64,000 bases of DNA from Hyalangium ruber (lineage in GTDB: Bacteria > Myxococcota > Myxococcia > Myxococcales > Myxococcaceae), in assembly GCF_034259325.1 (NCBI RefSeq), contig NZ_JAXIVS010000022.1:62001-126000 (forward strand). The letters are read 5' to 3'. Below, in pieces: positions 1-7,849 of the stretch; within the stretch, counting starts at the first letter, position 1; every line of letters begins with the position of its first letter. The notes below the pieces were generated by a model. It saw nothing but the letters and a program-made list of their open reading frames with translations, searched no databases and was not told the DNA's origin. The position numbers were made by a program, and so were the translations under genes.

Positions 1-668
1 TCGAAGCGGTAGCCGATCCCCCACGCGGTCTTGAGGTGTACCCCCGCCGGCCCGAGCTTCTTGCGGATGCGCGCCACGTGCGAGTCCACCGTCCGATCAT
101 CCCGCTCCTCGTTGGCCGGCAGCGCATGCTCCGCGATCTGCGCCCGGGTGAGGGCCCGGCCGGGGCGCTCGACGAGGTACAGGAGCACATCCAGCTCGTG
201 GCGGGTGAAGGGCAGCGCACCCAGGCCGGGGCGGCTCACGGTCCGCGCGTCCAGATCGAGGGTCACATCTCCCCAGCGCAACACCTTGCGCTCACTCTCC
301 TCGGGGACCTGAAGCCGCGCCTGGATGCGGGCGATGAGCTCCTCCATCCAGAAGGGCTTGGCCAGGTAGTCCGCAGCGCCCAGGCCGAAGGAGCGCAGCC
401 GGGCCTCCAGTTCCTGCCGCGCGGTGAGGACGATGACGGGCACCCGGAGCCGCGTCTGCCAGGTCTCGAGCAGCGCGAAGCCGTCTGGCCCCGGGAGGTT
501 GAGGTCGAGCACCACCAGGGCCGGCCGCTCCTTCTCCGCGGCCTGCAGCGCCAGGTTCCCGTCCGTGGCGAGCGAGACCTGGAAGCCCGCGCGCTTCAGC
601 CCGCGGACCAGGCCCGCGGCGATGGGTGGGTCGTCCTCCACGACCAGGATGGGACCGCGTGATTCCAT
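1..668 (-). CDS. OmpR/PhoB-family response regulator (3' end cut by window edge)
   Basis: Two-component response regulator acting as a cytoplasmic DNA-binding transcription factor. Reading leftwards from an ATG at 668 gives 222 codons with no stop before the edge. The receiver domain has the acidic pair E11/D12/D13, phospho-acceptor D55 in VVLDLNLPGPDG, T82 in VLTAR and K104 in AKPF. A winged-helix output domain follows from about residue 130 and reaches the typical terminal motif WGIGYRF at the window edge, so only a few residues are missing. The start is supported by GGAGG about 8 bases upstream. The partner histidine kinase would lie to the left, outside the window. The family call is firm; the regulated genes are unknown. 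Confidence 0.93.
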   Translation of the reverse strand, partial: MESRGPILVVEDDPPIAAGLVRGLKRAGFQVSLATDGNLALQAAEKERPALVVLDLNLPGPDGFALLETWQTRLRVPVIVLTARQELEARLRSFGLGAADYLAKPFWMEELIARIQARLQVPEESERKVLRWGDVTLDLDARTVSRPGLGALPFTRHELDVLLYLVERPGRALTRAQIAEHALPANEERDDRTVDSHVARIRKKLGPAGVHLKTAWGIGYRF

Positions 669-823
669 GCAGCTCGCCTCCAGAGGGATGCTTCCAGCAT
701 GGGGGCGCTCCTGCCCTCATTCAACCGCGCCTTCGCCGCCCTCCACAAAGTCTCCACACTCTTCGGGCTTCATGGAGTCCGTGCAGCGCCAACGCGGCGC
801 CGCGACTCCGAGGAGGAGACACC

Positions 824-3800
824 ATGAAGTGGAAGAACGTGCGCGGTATCGGCAAGGCGCTCCTATCGCTGCCCCTGATGGGGCTGATGGCCTGCGGGCA
901 GGGCCTGCCGGAGGAGGCGGCCGCGCGGAGTGCCGCACCCGAGCCCTCGGCAGGTCCCTCTCAGGGGGCGGGGCTCCTGGCCCGCCTGGCAGCCGCGAGC
1001 GACTGCAGTATCAACCCCTTCGGCGCGCGCCTCATGCTCGGGGGCGAGTTCGAGCCCTTCGTGGCCTTCCGCTACCCCCGGGAGCCCGTCAATCACATGG
1101 CGGACACGACACCCTATGTCACGATGCTGGATCGTGTCGTGAGCAGCCCCAGCAACGAATACCTCACCGAGCAGTGGATGTACTCGGACGCCTCGAATGG
1201 GCGCTACTACACCCAGGCGCACGACGCGACGGCGGCCGACCTGAACGGCGACGGTCGGGACGAGCTCGTGCAGGCATTCCGGGACGCCGACCAGCGAATC
1301 CAGATCCTCTCCATGAGCAATGCCGGCACGGGCACCCCTTCGGTCTCCACCTGGACCACCCTTCCGGGCACTCAGATCTTCAGGGATATCCGCTGGATGG
1401 CGACCACCGCGGGAAACCTCGACCGCTCCAGCAACCTGGATGAAGAGCTCAGCTTCGGCTTCGTGCGCCCCAACGGGTTGTTCGACATCTACATGCTGGA
1501 CGGCAACTCCGCGGGCGGCATCGCGCAGGCGGCGGGCCAGTTCCAGGGCTGGTGGAAGCCGAGCCTCAGCGAGGCTTCGCGCGTGAATGTGAAGTACCTG
1601 GGCGTGGCCAGCGGGGACCTCGATGGAGACAGCTACAACGACGAGATCGTGGTGGCCTTCCTCGACGCGGAGCAGATGGTCCAGCTCATCGTCCTGAAGT
1701 ACCAGCAGGGCTATACGAACGAGAACAAGGCGCTCAACTACAAGGAGATCGCCTCGGCGCGCTTCATGCCGAACGCCCCCCTCACGGGAGACCTGCGGGT
1801 CGCCGTCGGCAACATCGATGGAGGCTTCCGGGACGAGATCGTGGTGGCCGCCGGCGTTGTCGACGCCGATGTCCGCATGAACACCCAGCTCCAGCTGCGC
1901 ACCTTCAAGCTCGCCTTCGACACCACGGGGGCTGTGATCGGACTCACCCCCTACTCCGCCTGGGACCAGCACTTCAACTTCGACTCCCTGGCGCTGGCGG
2001 TGGGAGATACCGATCGCGACGGACTCGACGAGATCGCGCTGGCCTTCCGAGGCTACGAGTCCACGCTGAGCAGTGGCTCTCGGACCGTCACCGTGGGCTA
2101 TGGCTTCAACGCGCTGACGCTGGACGCGGAGTACAACACGCTCCTCATCCACAACCACCTCTTCGACACCGCCGACTACCGCACTGGCACGGAGTTCAGG
2201 AACCTCTCCCTGGCCGTGGGGGACCTGGACAAGGACGGGTACCAGGATCTGGTGGCTTCCTTCAAAGACAACCAGAACTACCTGCAGACCGTGCGCCTCG
2301 CCGACATGGACAGCCCGGGCTCGGGGCTGCGGCTGCGGAGCACCCGGCGCGACGGCTCTCGGAAGTGGCCGAGCGACATCAAGGTCGTGCTCGGCGACTG
2401 GACCAACGACTCGATCCGGGGGTACTACGAGCCGGTCACGGGCACCCCGCTGAAGTGCCAGGTCGTCGTCGACCCGCAGATCTCCTCGGCGATCTTCGTC
2501 CCTCCGTTCTGGAAGAACATCAACACGCAGGGCCTGAGTGGTTCGATCGGGAAGTCCTCGACGGTCACCGCCTCCGAGCAGACCACCGTGACCGCGTCCT
2601 CCAGCCACTCGATCTCGAGCTATGTGGGCGTGGGGGCCGGCATCGAGGGGGTGGCGCTCGAGGCCAGCGTCCGGGTGACCGCGGGCCGCGAGTGGGGCCG
2701 CTCTCAGTCGAGCGGCCATGGCGGGAGCGACTTCACGACGATCTCCGAGGGGTGGAGTCACAGCGCTGACTTCGCGGTCATCGAAGAGCACTACTCCAAG
2801 TGCTACACCTACCAGCTCCGCCAGGGCACGCAGCCCATCGACGGCTGGTCGCGCGTCTGTGAGCCCCTGGAAGTCGACCAGGACGCGACGCAGCTGAATA
2901 TCTGGGACGTCCAGTTCAGCCCGCTCAACAACACCAACACCCACCAGTGGGTGCCGATCGCCCGCGACTGGAGCAACCTGGCATTGCTCCGGTTCCCCTA
3001 CGCGGCGCAGTCCAGCACCTGTGGCAAAGGGCCCGACAAGGCCGTGGATGGTCGTATCCAGCTCGACAACAACGCTTCCTCCTACGCCACCACCTGCACG
3101 AGCAGCGCCCCCTGGTGGCAGGTGGATCTGGGCTCCTCTCAGGCGGTGGGCAAGGTGCGCGTGTGGAACCGCCCTTGCGATGCCAAGTCGAACGAGCCCT
3201 GCCCGGTGGGCTTGAAGGACTTCTATGTCTTCGTCTCGGACACGGACTTCCGCACCATCTCCAGCGACCCCAACGTGCTCAAGAACGACCCGCGCGTGCA
3301 TGCCTCCTTCCATGCCGGCGTGGCCATTCCCGGAATGACCTTCCTGACCTTGGCGCAGGGCCAGCCGATCACCGGGCGCTACGTGCGGATCCAGATGGCG
3401 GGGACGGGCGAGTTCTCCCTGACGGAGGTGCAGGTCTTCGGGACCAACCACGTGGAGCCCGATCGCTACCCGCGCGCCGTGCGGAACCCGACCAGGAACC
3501 CAGACACCTTCGAGGTGGAGATCTACGACAGCGTGAGCAACAAGTACCAGTGGGTGCCGATGCGGGGCAGGCTGCTGTGGAACGGTGCGGCGGACAACGT
3601 GCTGGGCACGCAGATCGTCGGTCCGGGAGGAGCCATCATCAACTGGTCGCTGACCAACGGGGGCTCCGAGTTCCTCACGGAGGCGCAGTCGTTCTCCAAC
3701 ACCTGGCGCGCCGGTATCTCCATGGAGGCCAGCGTCGGTGTGGCCATCAAGGTCCAGATGGGGGCCGGGTACGAGTACTCCTCGGGCATGACCGAGGAGG

Positions 3801-4060
3801 AGTCCCGCACGGTGTCCTACGAGAACGCCTTCGAGCTGGCAGGGAGTGTGGGCGGCTTCCCGTCGATGGTGGGCGGTCAGATCGTGCTCTGGCCCGACCA
3901 GTGCCGCTACCGGCTCCACCCCTACTACTACGAGACGACGGAGCGCTCGAAGGATGGGTTCGAGCATCGCTTCCTGGTCGTCGACTACATGGTACCGAGC
4001 TTCCTGGACCGCACCGCGGATCTGCAGCCGTGCCGTGATGGCCAGTACTCGCTGCCCTGA
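824..4060 (+). CDS. Large surface lipoprotein: FG-GAP-like repeats, F5/8C domain, Ser/Thr-rich strands
   Basis: Predicted exported lipoprotein of 1078 residues; the start at 824 follows an AGGAGGAG site and puts a type II signal peptide (LMGLMAC lipobox) at the N-terminus. Residues about 135-480 carry five Asp-rich FG-GAP/VCBS-like motifs (DLNGDGRDEL, DLDGDSYNDE, DTDRDGLDE, DLDKDGYQD) expected to bind calcium in a beta-propeller. Residues about 727-874 look like a coagulation factor 5/8 C (discoidin) domain with APWWQVDLGSSQ. Two segments, about 570-670 and 945-1012, have alternating Ser/Thr-rich strands and SSSHSISS-type runs reminiscent of aerolysin-like pore formers; that resemblance is inference only. 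It ends 30 bases before a tRNA/tmRNA 3'-end fragment, so it may belong to an older neighbouring element. Exact function unknown. Confidence 0.85.
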   Translation: MKWKNVRGIGKALLSLPLMGLMACGQGLPEEAAARSAAPEPSAGPSQGAGLLARLAAASDCSINPFGARLMLGGEFEPFVAFRYPREPVNHMADTTPYVTMLDRVVSSPSNEYLTEQWMYSDASNGRYYTQAHDATAADLNGDGRDELVQAFRDADQRIQILSMSNAGTGTPSVSTWTTLPGTQIFRDIRWMATTAGNLDRSSNLDEELSFGFVRPNGLFDIYMLDGNSAGGIAQAAGQFQGWWKPSLSEASRVNVKYLGVASGDLDGDSYNDEIVVAFLDAEQMVQLIVLKYQQGYTNENKALNYKEIASARFMPNAPLTGDLRVAVGNIDGGFRDEIVVAAGVVDADVRMNTQLQLRTFKLAFDTTGAVIGLTPYSAWDQHFNFDSLALAVGDTDRDGLDEIALAFRGYESTLSSGSRTVTVGYGFNALTLDAEYNTLLIHNHLFDTADYRTGTEFRNLSLAVGDLDKDGYQDLVASFKDNQNYLQTVRLADMDSPGSGLRLRSTRRDGSRKWPSDIKVVLGDWTNDSIRGYYEPVTGTPLKCQVVVDPQISSAIFVPPFWKNINTQGLSGSIGKSSTVTASEQTTVTASSSHSISSYVGVGAGIEGVALEASVRVTAGREWGRSQSSGHGGSDFTTISEGWSHSADFAVIEEHYSKCYTYQLRQGTQPIDGWSRVCEPLEVDQDATQLNIWDVQFSPLNNTNTHQWVPIARDWSNLALLRFPYAAQSSTCGKGPDKAVDGRIQLDNNASSYATTCTSSAPWWQVDLGSSQAVGKVRVWNRPCDAKSNEPCPVGLKDFYVFVSDTDFRTISSDPNVLKNDPRVHASFHAGVAIPGMTFLTLAQGQPITGRYVRIQMAGTGEFSLTEVQVFGTNHVEPDRYPRAVRNPTRNPDTFEVEIYDSVSNKYQWVPMRGRLLWNGAADNVLGTQIVGPGGAIINWSLTNGGSEFLTEAQSFSNTWRAGISMEASVGVAIKVQMGAGYEYSSGMTEEESRTVSYENAFELAGSVGGFPSMVGGQIVLWPDQCRYRLHPYYYETTERSKDGFEHRFLVVDYMVPSFLDRTADLQPCRDGQYSLP

Positions 4061-4084
4061 GTGAAGGTCAGCACCAGGTCGAGG

Positions 4085-4109
4085 GCGGGTTCGATTCCCG
4101 CCGCCTCCA
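4085..4109 (+). repeat. Left-most att-like copy: T-arm and acceptor strand of a tRNA/tmRNA
   Basis: GCGGG, loop TTCGATT and CCCGC form a perfect 5-bp T-arm, followed by acceptor strand CGCCTCC and discriminator A. The stop of the upstream lipoprotein gene is at 4058-4060, so the body of a tRNA cannot be present; this is a 3' fragment. The last 20 bases are identical to 23774-23793. Confidence 0.85.
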
Positions 4110-4115
4110 TCCCGA

Positions 4116-4149
4116 GAAGCCCTGCAGTCTTGAAGAGCTGCTGGGCTTC
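4116..4149 (+). terminator. Hairpin just after the left att-like copy
   Basis: GAAGCCCTGCAG pairs with CTGCTGGGCTTC, a 12-bp stem with one T-T mismatch and a 10-base loop. It starts 7 bases after the acceptor-strand fragment, where the terminator of an RNA gene would be expected. It has only a weak T-rich tail (TTCTTCGG). Confidence 0.5.
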
Positions 4150-4205
4150 TTCGGTCCCTAGGGCTTCATGTACCATCGGCCCTCATCATTGCTGCAGGCA
4201 AGCGA

Positions 4206-5636
4206 ATGAAACTGACCCTCTTCGCGTTGGGATGCATGTCCGCTTTGCTCATGGGCTGTGCGACTGAGGAAGGCCATGCCAGAGCTCGGGTGAGGGCCGC
4301 TACCCATTACCGGCAGGCTGGCGGCCCCGCGGGGCACTTGTTCTCTGCCCCAGAGGCTTCATCTCTCGCCGCTTCAGATCCAGGGAGACAGACTGTCACG
4401 CAGGCCAGACAAGCGCTCCTTGGGACCGTCAGCGACGTGACGCGCTCCACAGGCAGCATGGCCAACACGCTCCGCCAACTCGCGGCGAACAAGGGAGGAC
4501 TTGGCGGACGGGCCAATGGCTTGTTCATCCCGTATATCGGCTATGGCGCTGGTCAACTGCAATGGATTGACGGCGCGCGCCGGGGAGCCACCACGCTGGC
4601 GGACGCAGCCTCGGAGGCCGAGGATCTGGACATGGAACTGGGCATTCTCCGGCTGAGCGGGCCCCGGCTCCAGTCCGCCATTTCCGGAGCTCTTCTTCTT
4701 GCCGCATGGCTCGATTTCCTGAGCCTCGCCGACGCAGTGCTCCAGCGATGTCCCTTTTATGGCACCGAGAGGCTCTTGGCAGACATGAGCCGCGTGCAAC
4801 AACTCATCGAGCCCTCCCTGAGGGCGCTTTCATCCTTGGCGCCAGGGCATGTCGAGGCAGCGACGGTCGCGCTGCCCGAACTCATGGGCCAGCTCACCCG
4901 CGAGTTCCATTCCATTCGTGAGGCCGCGGGCGTGGCTACTGCGCGCGGCGGTCAGCTCATGACGGCGGCGCAGTTCATCGAGATGATCACTCTGATCTCG
5001 GCGATGAAGATGGCGCTGCCGCGGCAGCCTCCGTCCGTTCCCACTACACTCGGCGTGGGCTGGGTAATGGACTCCAGCGGAGTGATGATGGGCTCACGGC
5101 TCGTCGTCTCCGCCGCGTGGGTGGAGATGATGCGCCGACTCGTGCAGGCGGGCGTCCTCTCGGTTTCAGCCGTCAGCGCCGCTGTCCGCATTCACGCCGG
5201 TCAAGTGATGATGTCGCAAGCGCGACATGACCTGCCACGGGGTGTCCGTGAAGCGCTCGGCGACAGTCCCGAGGTTCGCGCCATGCACGAGACGGGTAAA
5301 GCAGGGGCTGGCATGGCCGAGCGGCCGCAGCACCATGTCCTGCCGGATGAGCATCGCGAGTGGTTCGAGAAGCGCGGCTTTACCGGCGCCATGGACATTG
5401 ATCAGTTCTGCGTCGAGATGGAGGTGGCGCGTCACCAAGCGCTCCACGGCGGGGGTAATTGGCGCCTGGGCCGGATGTGGCCCGGTGAATGGAACCAGAT
5501 GATCATGCGCACGCTACGAGAAGCTGAAGACAGGGCTGGCCGGATGCTGACGCAGCCCGAGGTTCTGGACATCGTCGCGTCAGCCATGAGGCGCTATAAC
5601 ATCCCAATGAATTTCACTCCTTGGAGAGGGCGATGA
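4206..5636 (+). CDS. SitA-like polymorphic toxin lipoprotein (DUF2380/TIGR02269-like)
   Basis: A 476-residue predicted lipoprotein: signal peptide with lipobox LLMGC, then a long helical, Ala/Leu-rich middle, then a C-terminal region from about residue 370 with HHVLPDEHREWFEKRGF and a following HQALHGGGNW. The spacing of conserved His residues (HH, later H and H-G-G) resembles small HNH-like toxin nucleases found at the C-terminus of polymorphic toxins. Architecture and size match the myxobacterial lipoprotein family I know as DUF2380/TIGR02269, and the plan of SitA toxins, lipoproteins passed between kin cells by TraA/B-dependent outer-membrane exchange. The stop overlaps the next gene's ATG by ATGA, a toxin-immunity style coupling. 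Lipoprotein status is firm; toxicity, nuclease activity and exchange are inferred. Confidence 0.7.
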   Translation: MKLTLFALGCMSALLMGCATEEGHARARVRAATHYRQAGGPAGHLFSAPEASSLAASDPGRQTVTQARQALLGTVSDVTRSTGSMANTLRQLAANKGGLGGRANGLFIPYIGYGAGQLQWIDGARRGATTLADAASEAEDLDMELGILRLSGPRLQSAISGALLLAAWLDFLSLADAVLQRCPFYGTERLLADMSRVQQLIEPSLRALSSLAPGHVEAATVALPELMGQLTREFHSIREAAGVATARGGQLMTAAQFIEMITLISAMKMALPRQPPSVPTTLGVGWVMDSSGVMMGSRLVVSAAWVEMMRRLVQAGVLSVSAVSAAVRIHAGQVMMSQARHDLPRGVREALGDSPEVRAMHETGKAGAGMAERPQHHVLPDEHREWFEKRGFTGAMDIDQFCVEMEVARHQALHGGGNWRLGRMWPGEWNQMIMRTLREAEDRAGRMLTQPEVLDIVASAMRRYNIPMNFTPWRGR

Positions 5637-6100
5637 CCGAGGGAGATTGGCAGGGCAACTGGAAGGCTCGCCTCTATGAACGAGTCCGTGAGCGCGGCTA
5701 TGCTTCGCTCACCGCCTTTGCCGAGGCGCGTCCCACTGCCTCGCTGATTGCGCTCGCCGAGGAGCTCAGCGGGGACGACCTCAACGCGGTGCAGGTGTTC
5801 AGCGGCCTGGTTGCCGAGGCAGAGCAAAGTCATCAGCTCTCTCGCCTGGTGCGCGGACAGCTCGTGCGTGAGCTGTGGGAGGGGCTCCCCGACGGCTGGC
5901 CGGCCGTGCTGGATGACTCAAACCGTTTCAAGGTCGCCAAGGCACTTGGCTTATGGTCTGGCTTCACTCCAGAAACTCATCTGGATCGTGCTCGGCAGGC
6001 AGGGTCGGCGCTACTTGCCACACCGCCGCCGCCCGGCTGGCGCCCACTCGGTCCCGACGACGAACTTCTCCGTACGCTCTTACCAGACGAGGAAGCTTGA
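5633..6100 (+). CDS. Predicted immunity protein for the upstream SitA-like toxin
   Basis: A 155-residue soluble protein without signal peptide or membrane segment, starting MTEGDWQGNWKARLYERV. The ATG overlaps the stop of the lipoprotein gene (ATGA) and is preceded by GGAGAGGG inside that gene; a TTG at 5621 is an alternative start. It is acidic, with a Pro-rich stretch near the C-terminus (TPPPPGWRPLGPDDE). I do not recognise a catalytic motif. Position, translational coupling and size fit a cognate SitI-type immunity protein that would neutralise the toxin in the cytoplasm. Followed by a terminator-like hairpin and an att-like repeat, so the pair forms a closed two-gene module. Function is inferred from context only. 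Confidence 0.6.
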   Translation: MTEGDWQGNWKARLYERVRERGYASLTAFAEARPTASLIALAEELSGDDLNAVQVFSGLVAEAEQSHQLSRLVRGQLVRELWEGLPDGWPAVLDDSNRFKVAKALGLWSGFTPETHLDRARQAGSALLATPPPPGWRPLGPDDELLRTLLPDEEA

Positions 6101-6134
6101 TTCGTCGTAACCGGCATGCTCCGGTGAATGAGCG

Positions 6135-6159
6135 GCGGGTTCGATTGCCGCCGCTTCCA
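6135..6159 (+). repeat. Inner att-like copy next to the integrase (probable attL)
   Basis: TTCGATTGCCGCCGCTTCCA at 6140-6159 matches the 20-bp end repeat at 18 of 20 positions, and upstream GGCGG can pair with CCGCC. It lies 121 bases before the recombinase start, where a phage-type integrase usually keeps its own att core. Confidence 0.75.
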
Positions 6160-6184
6160 CGCCGAGCAACCCGCCGCTTTCAAG

Positions 6185-6222
6185 GCGCCGCCCTCTGAGA
6201 AATGGGGCGGCGCTTGCATTTC
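6185..6222 (+). terminator. Rho-independent-like terminator after the immunity-like gene
   Basis: GCGCCGCCC at 6185-6193 pairs perfectly with GGGCGGCGC at 6205-6213 across an 11-base loop, followed by TTGCATTT. It separates the toxin/immunity-like pair from the recombinase gene. Confidence 0.6.
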
Positions 6223-6262
6223 GGGACCAAATCCGGTTTTTTGGGACCAAAAAAGGACCAAA
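6223..6262 (+). repeat. Left arm-type repeats for the recombinase
   Basis: Three direct copies of (G)GGACCAAA at 6223-6231, 6243-6251 and 6255-6262. The last two make the 20-mer GGGACCAAAAAAGGACCAAA, which recurs exactly at 23645-23664 near the other end of the island. Placement 64-103 bases inside the core repeat and just before the integrase start fits arm-type binding sites, and may also let the recombinase repress its own promoter. Confidence 0.65.
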
Positions 6263-6279
6263 CCGGAGGCGGAAACGGC

Positions 6280-7476
6280 ATGAGTACCAAGGTGTGGATC
6301 GGCAAGTGGACGGGTGGGCGGATGTTCGCGGGCAAGGACGGGCGCCCCGTCTACGTGCTGCGCAAGATGATCAACGGGCGGAACTACACGATCCACCTGG
6401 ACGCGCGCAGCGAGGCGGAAGCAGAGGCGGAGCTTGCCCTGTTCGTGCGCGACCCCGAGGGCTATCGCACGCGGGGCGAGGCGCAGAAGATCAAGAATGA
6501 GTCCGCCGTCTACATGGACGCGGCAAGCGTGGCCCGCTACCTGGAGCACATGAGGAGCAAGGGGACAACCGAGCGCTACGCCAAGAACGTGGGCTTTTAC
6601 TTAGCCGCGTGGGCGGAAGACTTCGCGGGGCGCGACCTGCGCACCGTCACCCTTCAAGACCTGCTGCGGGAGTTGAAGAAGCACAAGACCGCGCGCAAGA
6701 ACCGGATCACGGCGCTCAAGTCCTTCTGTGCGTGGCTGCGGGAGGTAGAGGGTGCATTGACGGCGGGGGAGGATGCGTCGATCTCGCTCAAGATCCCGGT
6801 GGCCCGCCCCGAGAAGTCCGTGCGGGATAAGGGCTACAGCATCGAGACGATCGAGCGGCTGTACCGGGCGATCAGCGGGTGGGAATTCTCCAACTTCAAC
6901 CGCGAGGAGACGCGGCGCCGCACGGACGTTCAATGCGTGCGTGACGTGCTGTGCATCCACGCCAAAACGGGCATGCACGGCACGGAGATCGAACGGCTGG
7001 CGCGCGGAGAGGGCAAGGTGTCCCTCGTGGAAGAACCGGGCGAGATCGCCGCAACCGTCACGTTCATTCACAAGAGCGGACAGGTCCACCGCCAGAGCAT
7101 CGACCGTCAGACGTTGGGAGCGGTGCACCGACTCCAGGCGCGCGGCGCGGCTCCCGTGGACAGCCATATCCGCCGCGTGGTGCGTCGTGCGTGCAAGGCG
7201 GCGCGGCTGCCTCTGGTGAGCTTCGGGGAGCTGCGGCATAGCTTCGTTACGTGGGCCTCGGAGTGCGGACAGGAAGTGCGGCCCAAGGCGGGAGGGCTGC
7301 CCCTGGCGGCTGTTGCCGCCGTGGTGGGCCACCACTCCGCGCACACGACCAAGCGTTTTTACGAAAACGTGAAGGTGCCCCCGATGATCAAGATCCCGAT
7401 CAAGCTGGAGCATCCCGAGGATCCCGTCGTGCTGCCTGTCCGCCGTGCTGCGCTCAAGCTGGCCGAATCAGCTTGA
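6280..7476 (+). CDS. int: Tyrosine recombinase (island integrase)
   Basis: Site-specific recombinase of 398 residues that probably inserts the island at the tRNA/tmRNA 3' end. ATG at 6280 is preceded by GGAGG. An N-terminal arm-binding/SAM-like region (residues about 1-170) precedes the catalytic domain. Readable motifs: the beta-hairpin Lys in FIHKSGQVH, box II Arg in GELRHSFVTW, VVGHHSAHTTKRFYENV with the GH pair and the nucleophilic Tyr. Two usual catalytic positions are changed: the box I Arg of TGLRxxE is His (TGMHGTEI), and the His of HxLRH is Gly (GELRH). This may mark a divergent myxobacterial subfamily or reduced activity. Its 3' end overlaps the convergent HTH gene by 23 bases. Confidence 0.9.
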   Translation: MSTKVWIGKWTGGRMFAGKDGRPVYVLRKMINGRNYTIHLDARSEAEAEAELALFVRDPEGYRTRGEAQKIKNESAVYMDAASVARYLEHMRSKGTTERYAKNVGFYLAAWAEDFAGRDLRTVTLQDLLRELKKHKTARKNRITALKSFCAWLREVEGALTAGEDASISLKIPVARPEKSVRDKGYSIETIERLYRAISGWEFSNFNREETRRRTDVQCVRDVLCIHAKTGMHGTEIERLARGEGKVSLVEEPGEIAATVTFIHKSGQVHRQSIDRQTLGAVHRLQARGAAPVDSHIRRVVRRACKAARLPLVSFGELRHSFVTWASECGQEVRPKAGGLPLAAVAAVVGHHSAHTTKRFYENVKVPPMIKIPIKLEHPEDPVVLPVRRAALKLAESA

Positions 7477-7849
7477 GGATCGCTGCACTCTCCCGTTTGC
7501 CCTGCCCGGTATCACGCCGGGCGGGGCGCCGCTTGAGCTTGGGGGTCTCTGGCTCGCGGTCCACGCGCTCTAGGAGTGCTTCCAGACTCTTCGCGCAGAT
7601 CATCGCGGCCCTGCCCACCTTCGGCCCGCGTCGTAGTGCTCCGCTCCTCAACAACTCGAAGATCCGCGAGCGCCCGCAGCCAAGCAGGGTTTGCGCCTGC
7701 TCGATGGAAACAGCCAACGCCCGTGCAGCTTGAGCGGGCGCCGCGTTGCTGATCTTCGTGTGGATCTCGTTGACGGACTGGCGCAGCCCCCGCAGCTCCT
7801 CGTAGATGGCCCGCAGGATGTTGTCCTGTTCTTCGCCTTGCCCCTTCAC
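7454..7849 (-). CDS. Excisionase-like HTH_17 DNA-binding protein
   Basis: A 131-residue protein read from a GTG at 7849 with GGGAGAG upstream; a longer open frame to 8260 exists but its extra N-terminus is low-complexity Arg/Pro and unlikely to be real. Residues about 1-35 form a helix (EEQDNILRAIYEELRGLRQS), then a helix-turn-helix of the excisionase/MerR-like type: SIEQAQTLLGCGRSRIFELL, with RSGALRRGPKVGRAAMI as the wing. The C-terminus is basic. Convergent with and overlapping int, it is a natural candidate for the directionality factor or a regulator of integration. Assignment as Xis is inference; the HTH fold is well supported. Confidence 0.7.
   Translation of the reverse strand: MKGQGEEQDNILRAIYEELRGLRQSVNEIHTKISNAAPAQAARALAVSIEQAQTLLGCGRSRIFELLRSGALRRGPKVGRAAMICAKSLEALLERVDREPETPKLKRRPARRDTGQGKRESAAILKLIRPA

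Noticed and set aside
863-3967. 1034-codon open frame opposite the large lipoprotein
   Set aside because: Antisense shadow of a well supported gene, low-complexity His/Val/Arg composition and no ribosome site.
4020-4109. Complete tRNA or tmRNA gene at the left end
   Set aside because: Only the T-arm and acceptor strand are present; upstream bases code for the lipoprotein C-terminus and have no matching 5' acceptor strand.
6202-6279. Upstream ATG extending the integrase by 26 residues
   Set aside because: It would translate the terminator stem and arm-type repeats; the ATG at 6280 has a proper GGAGG.
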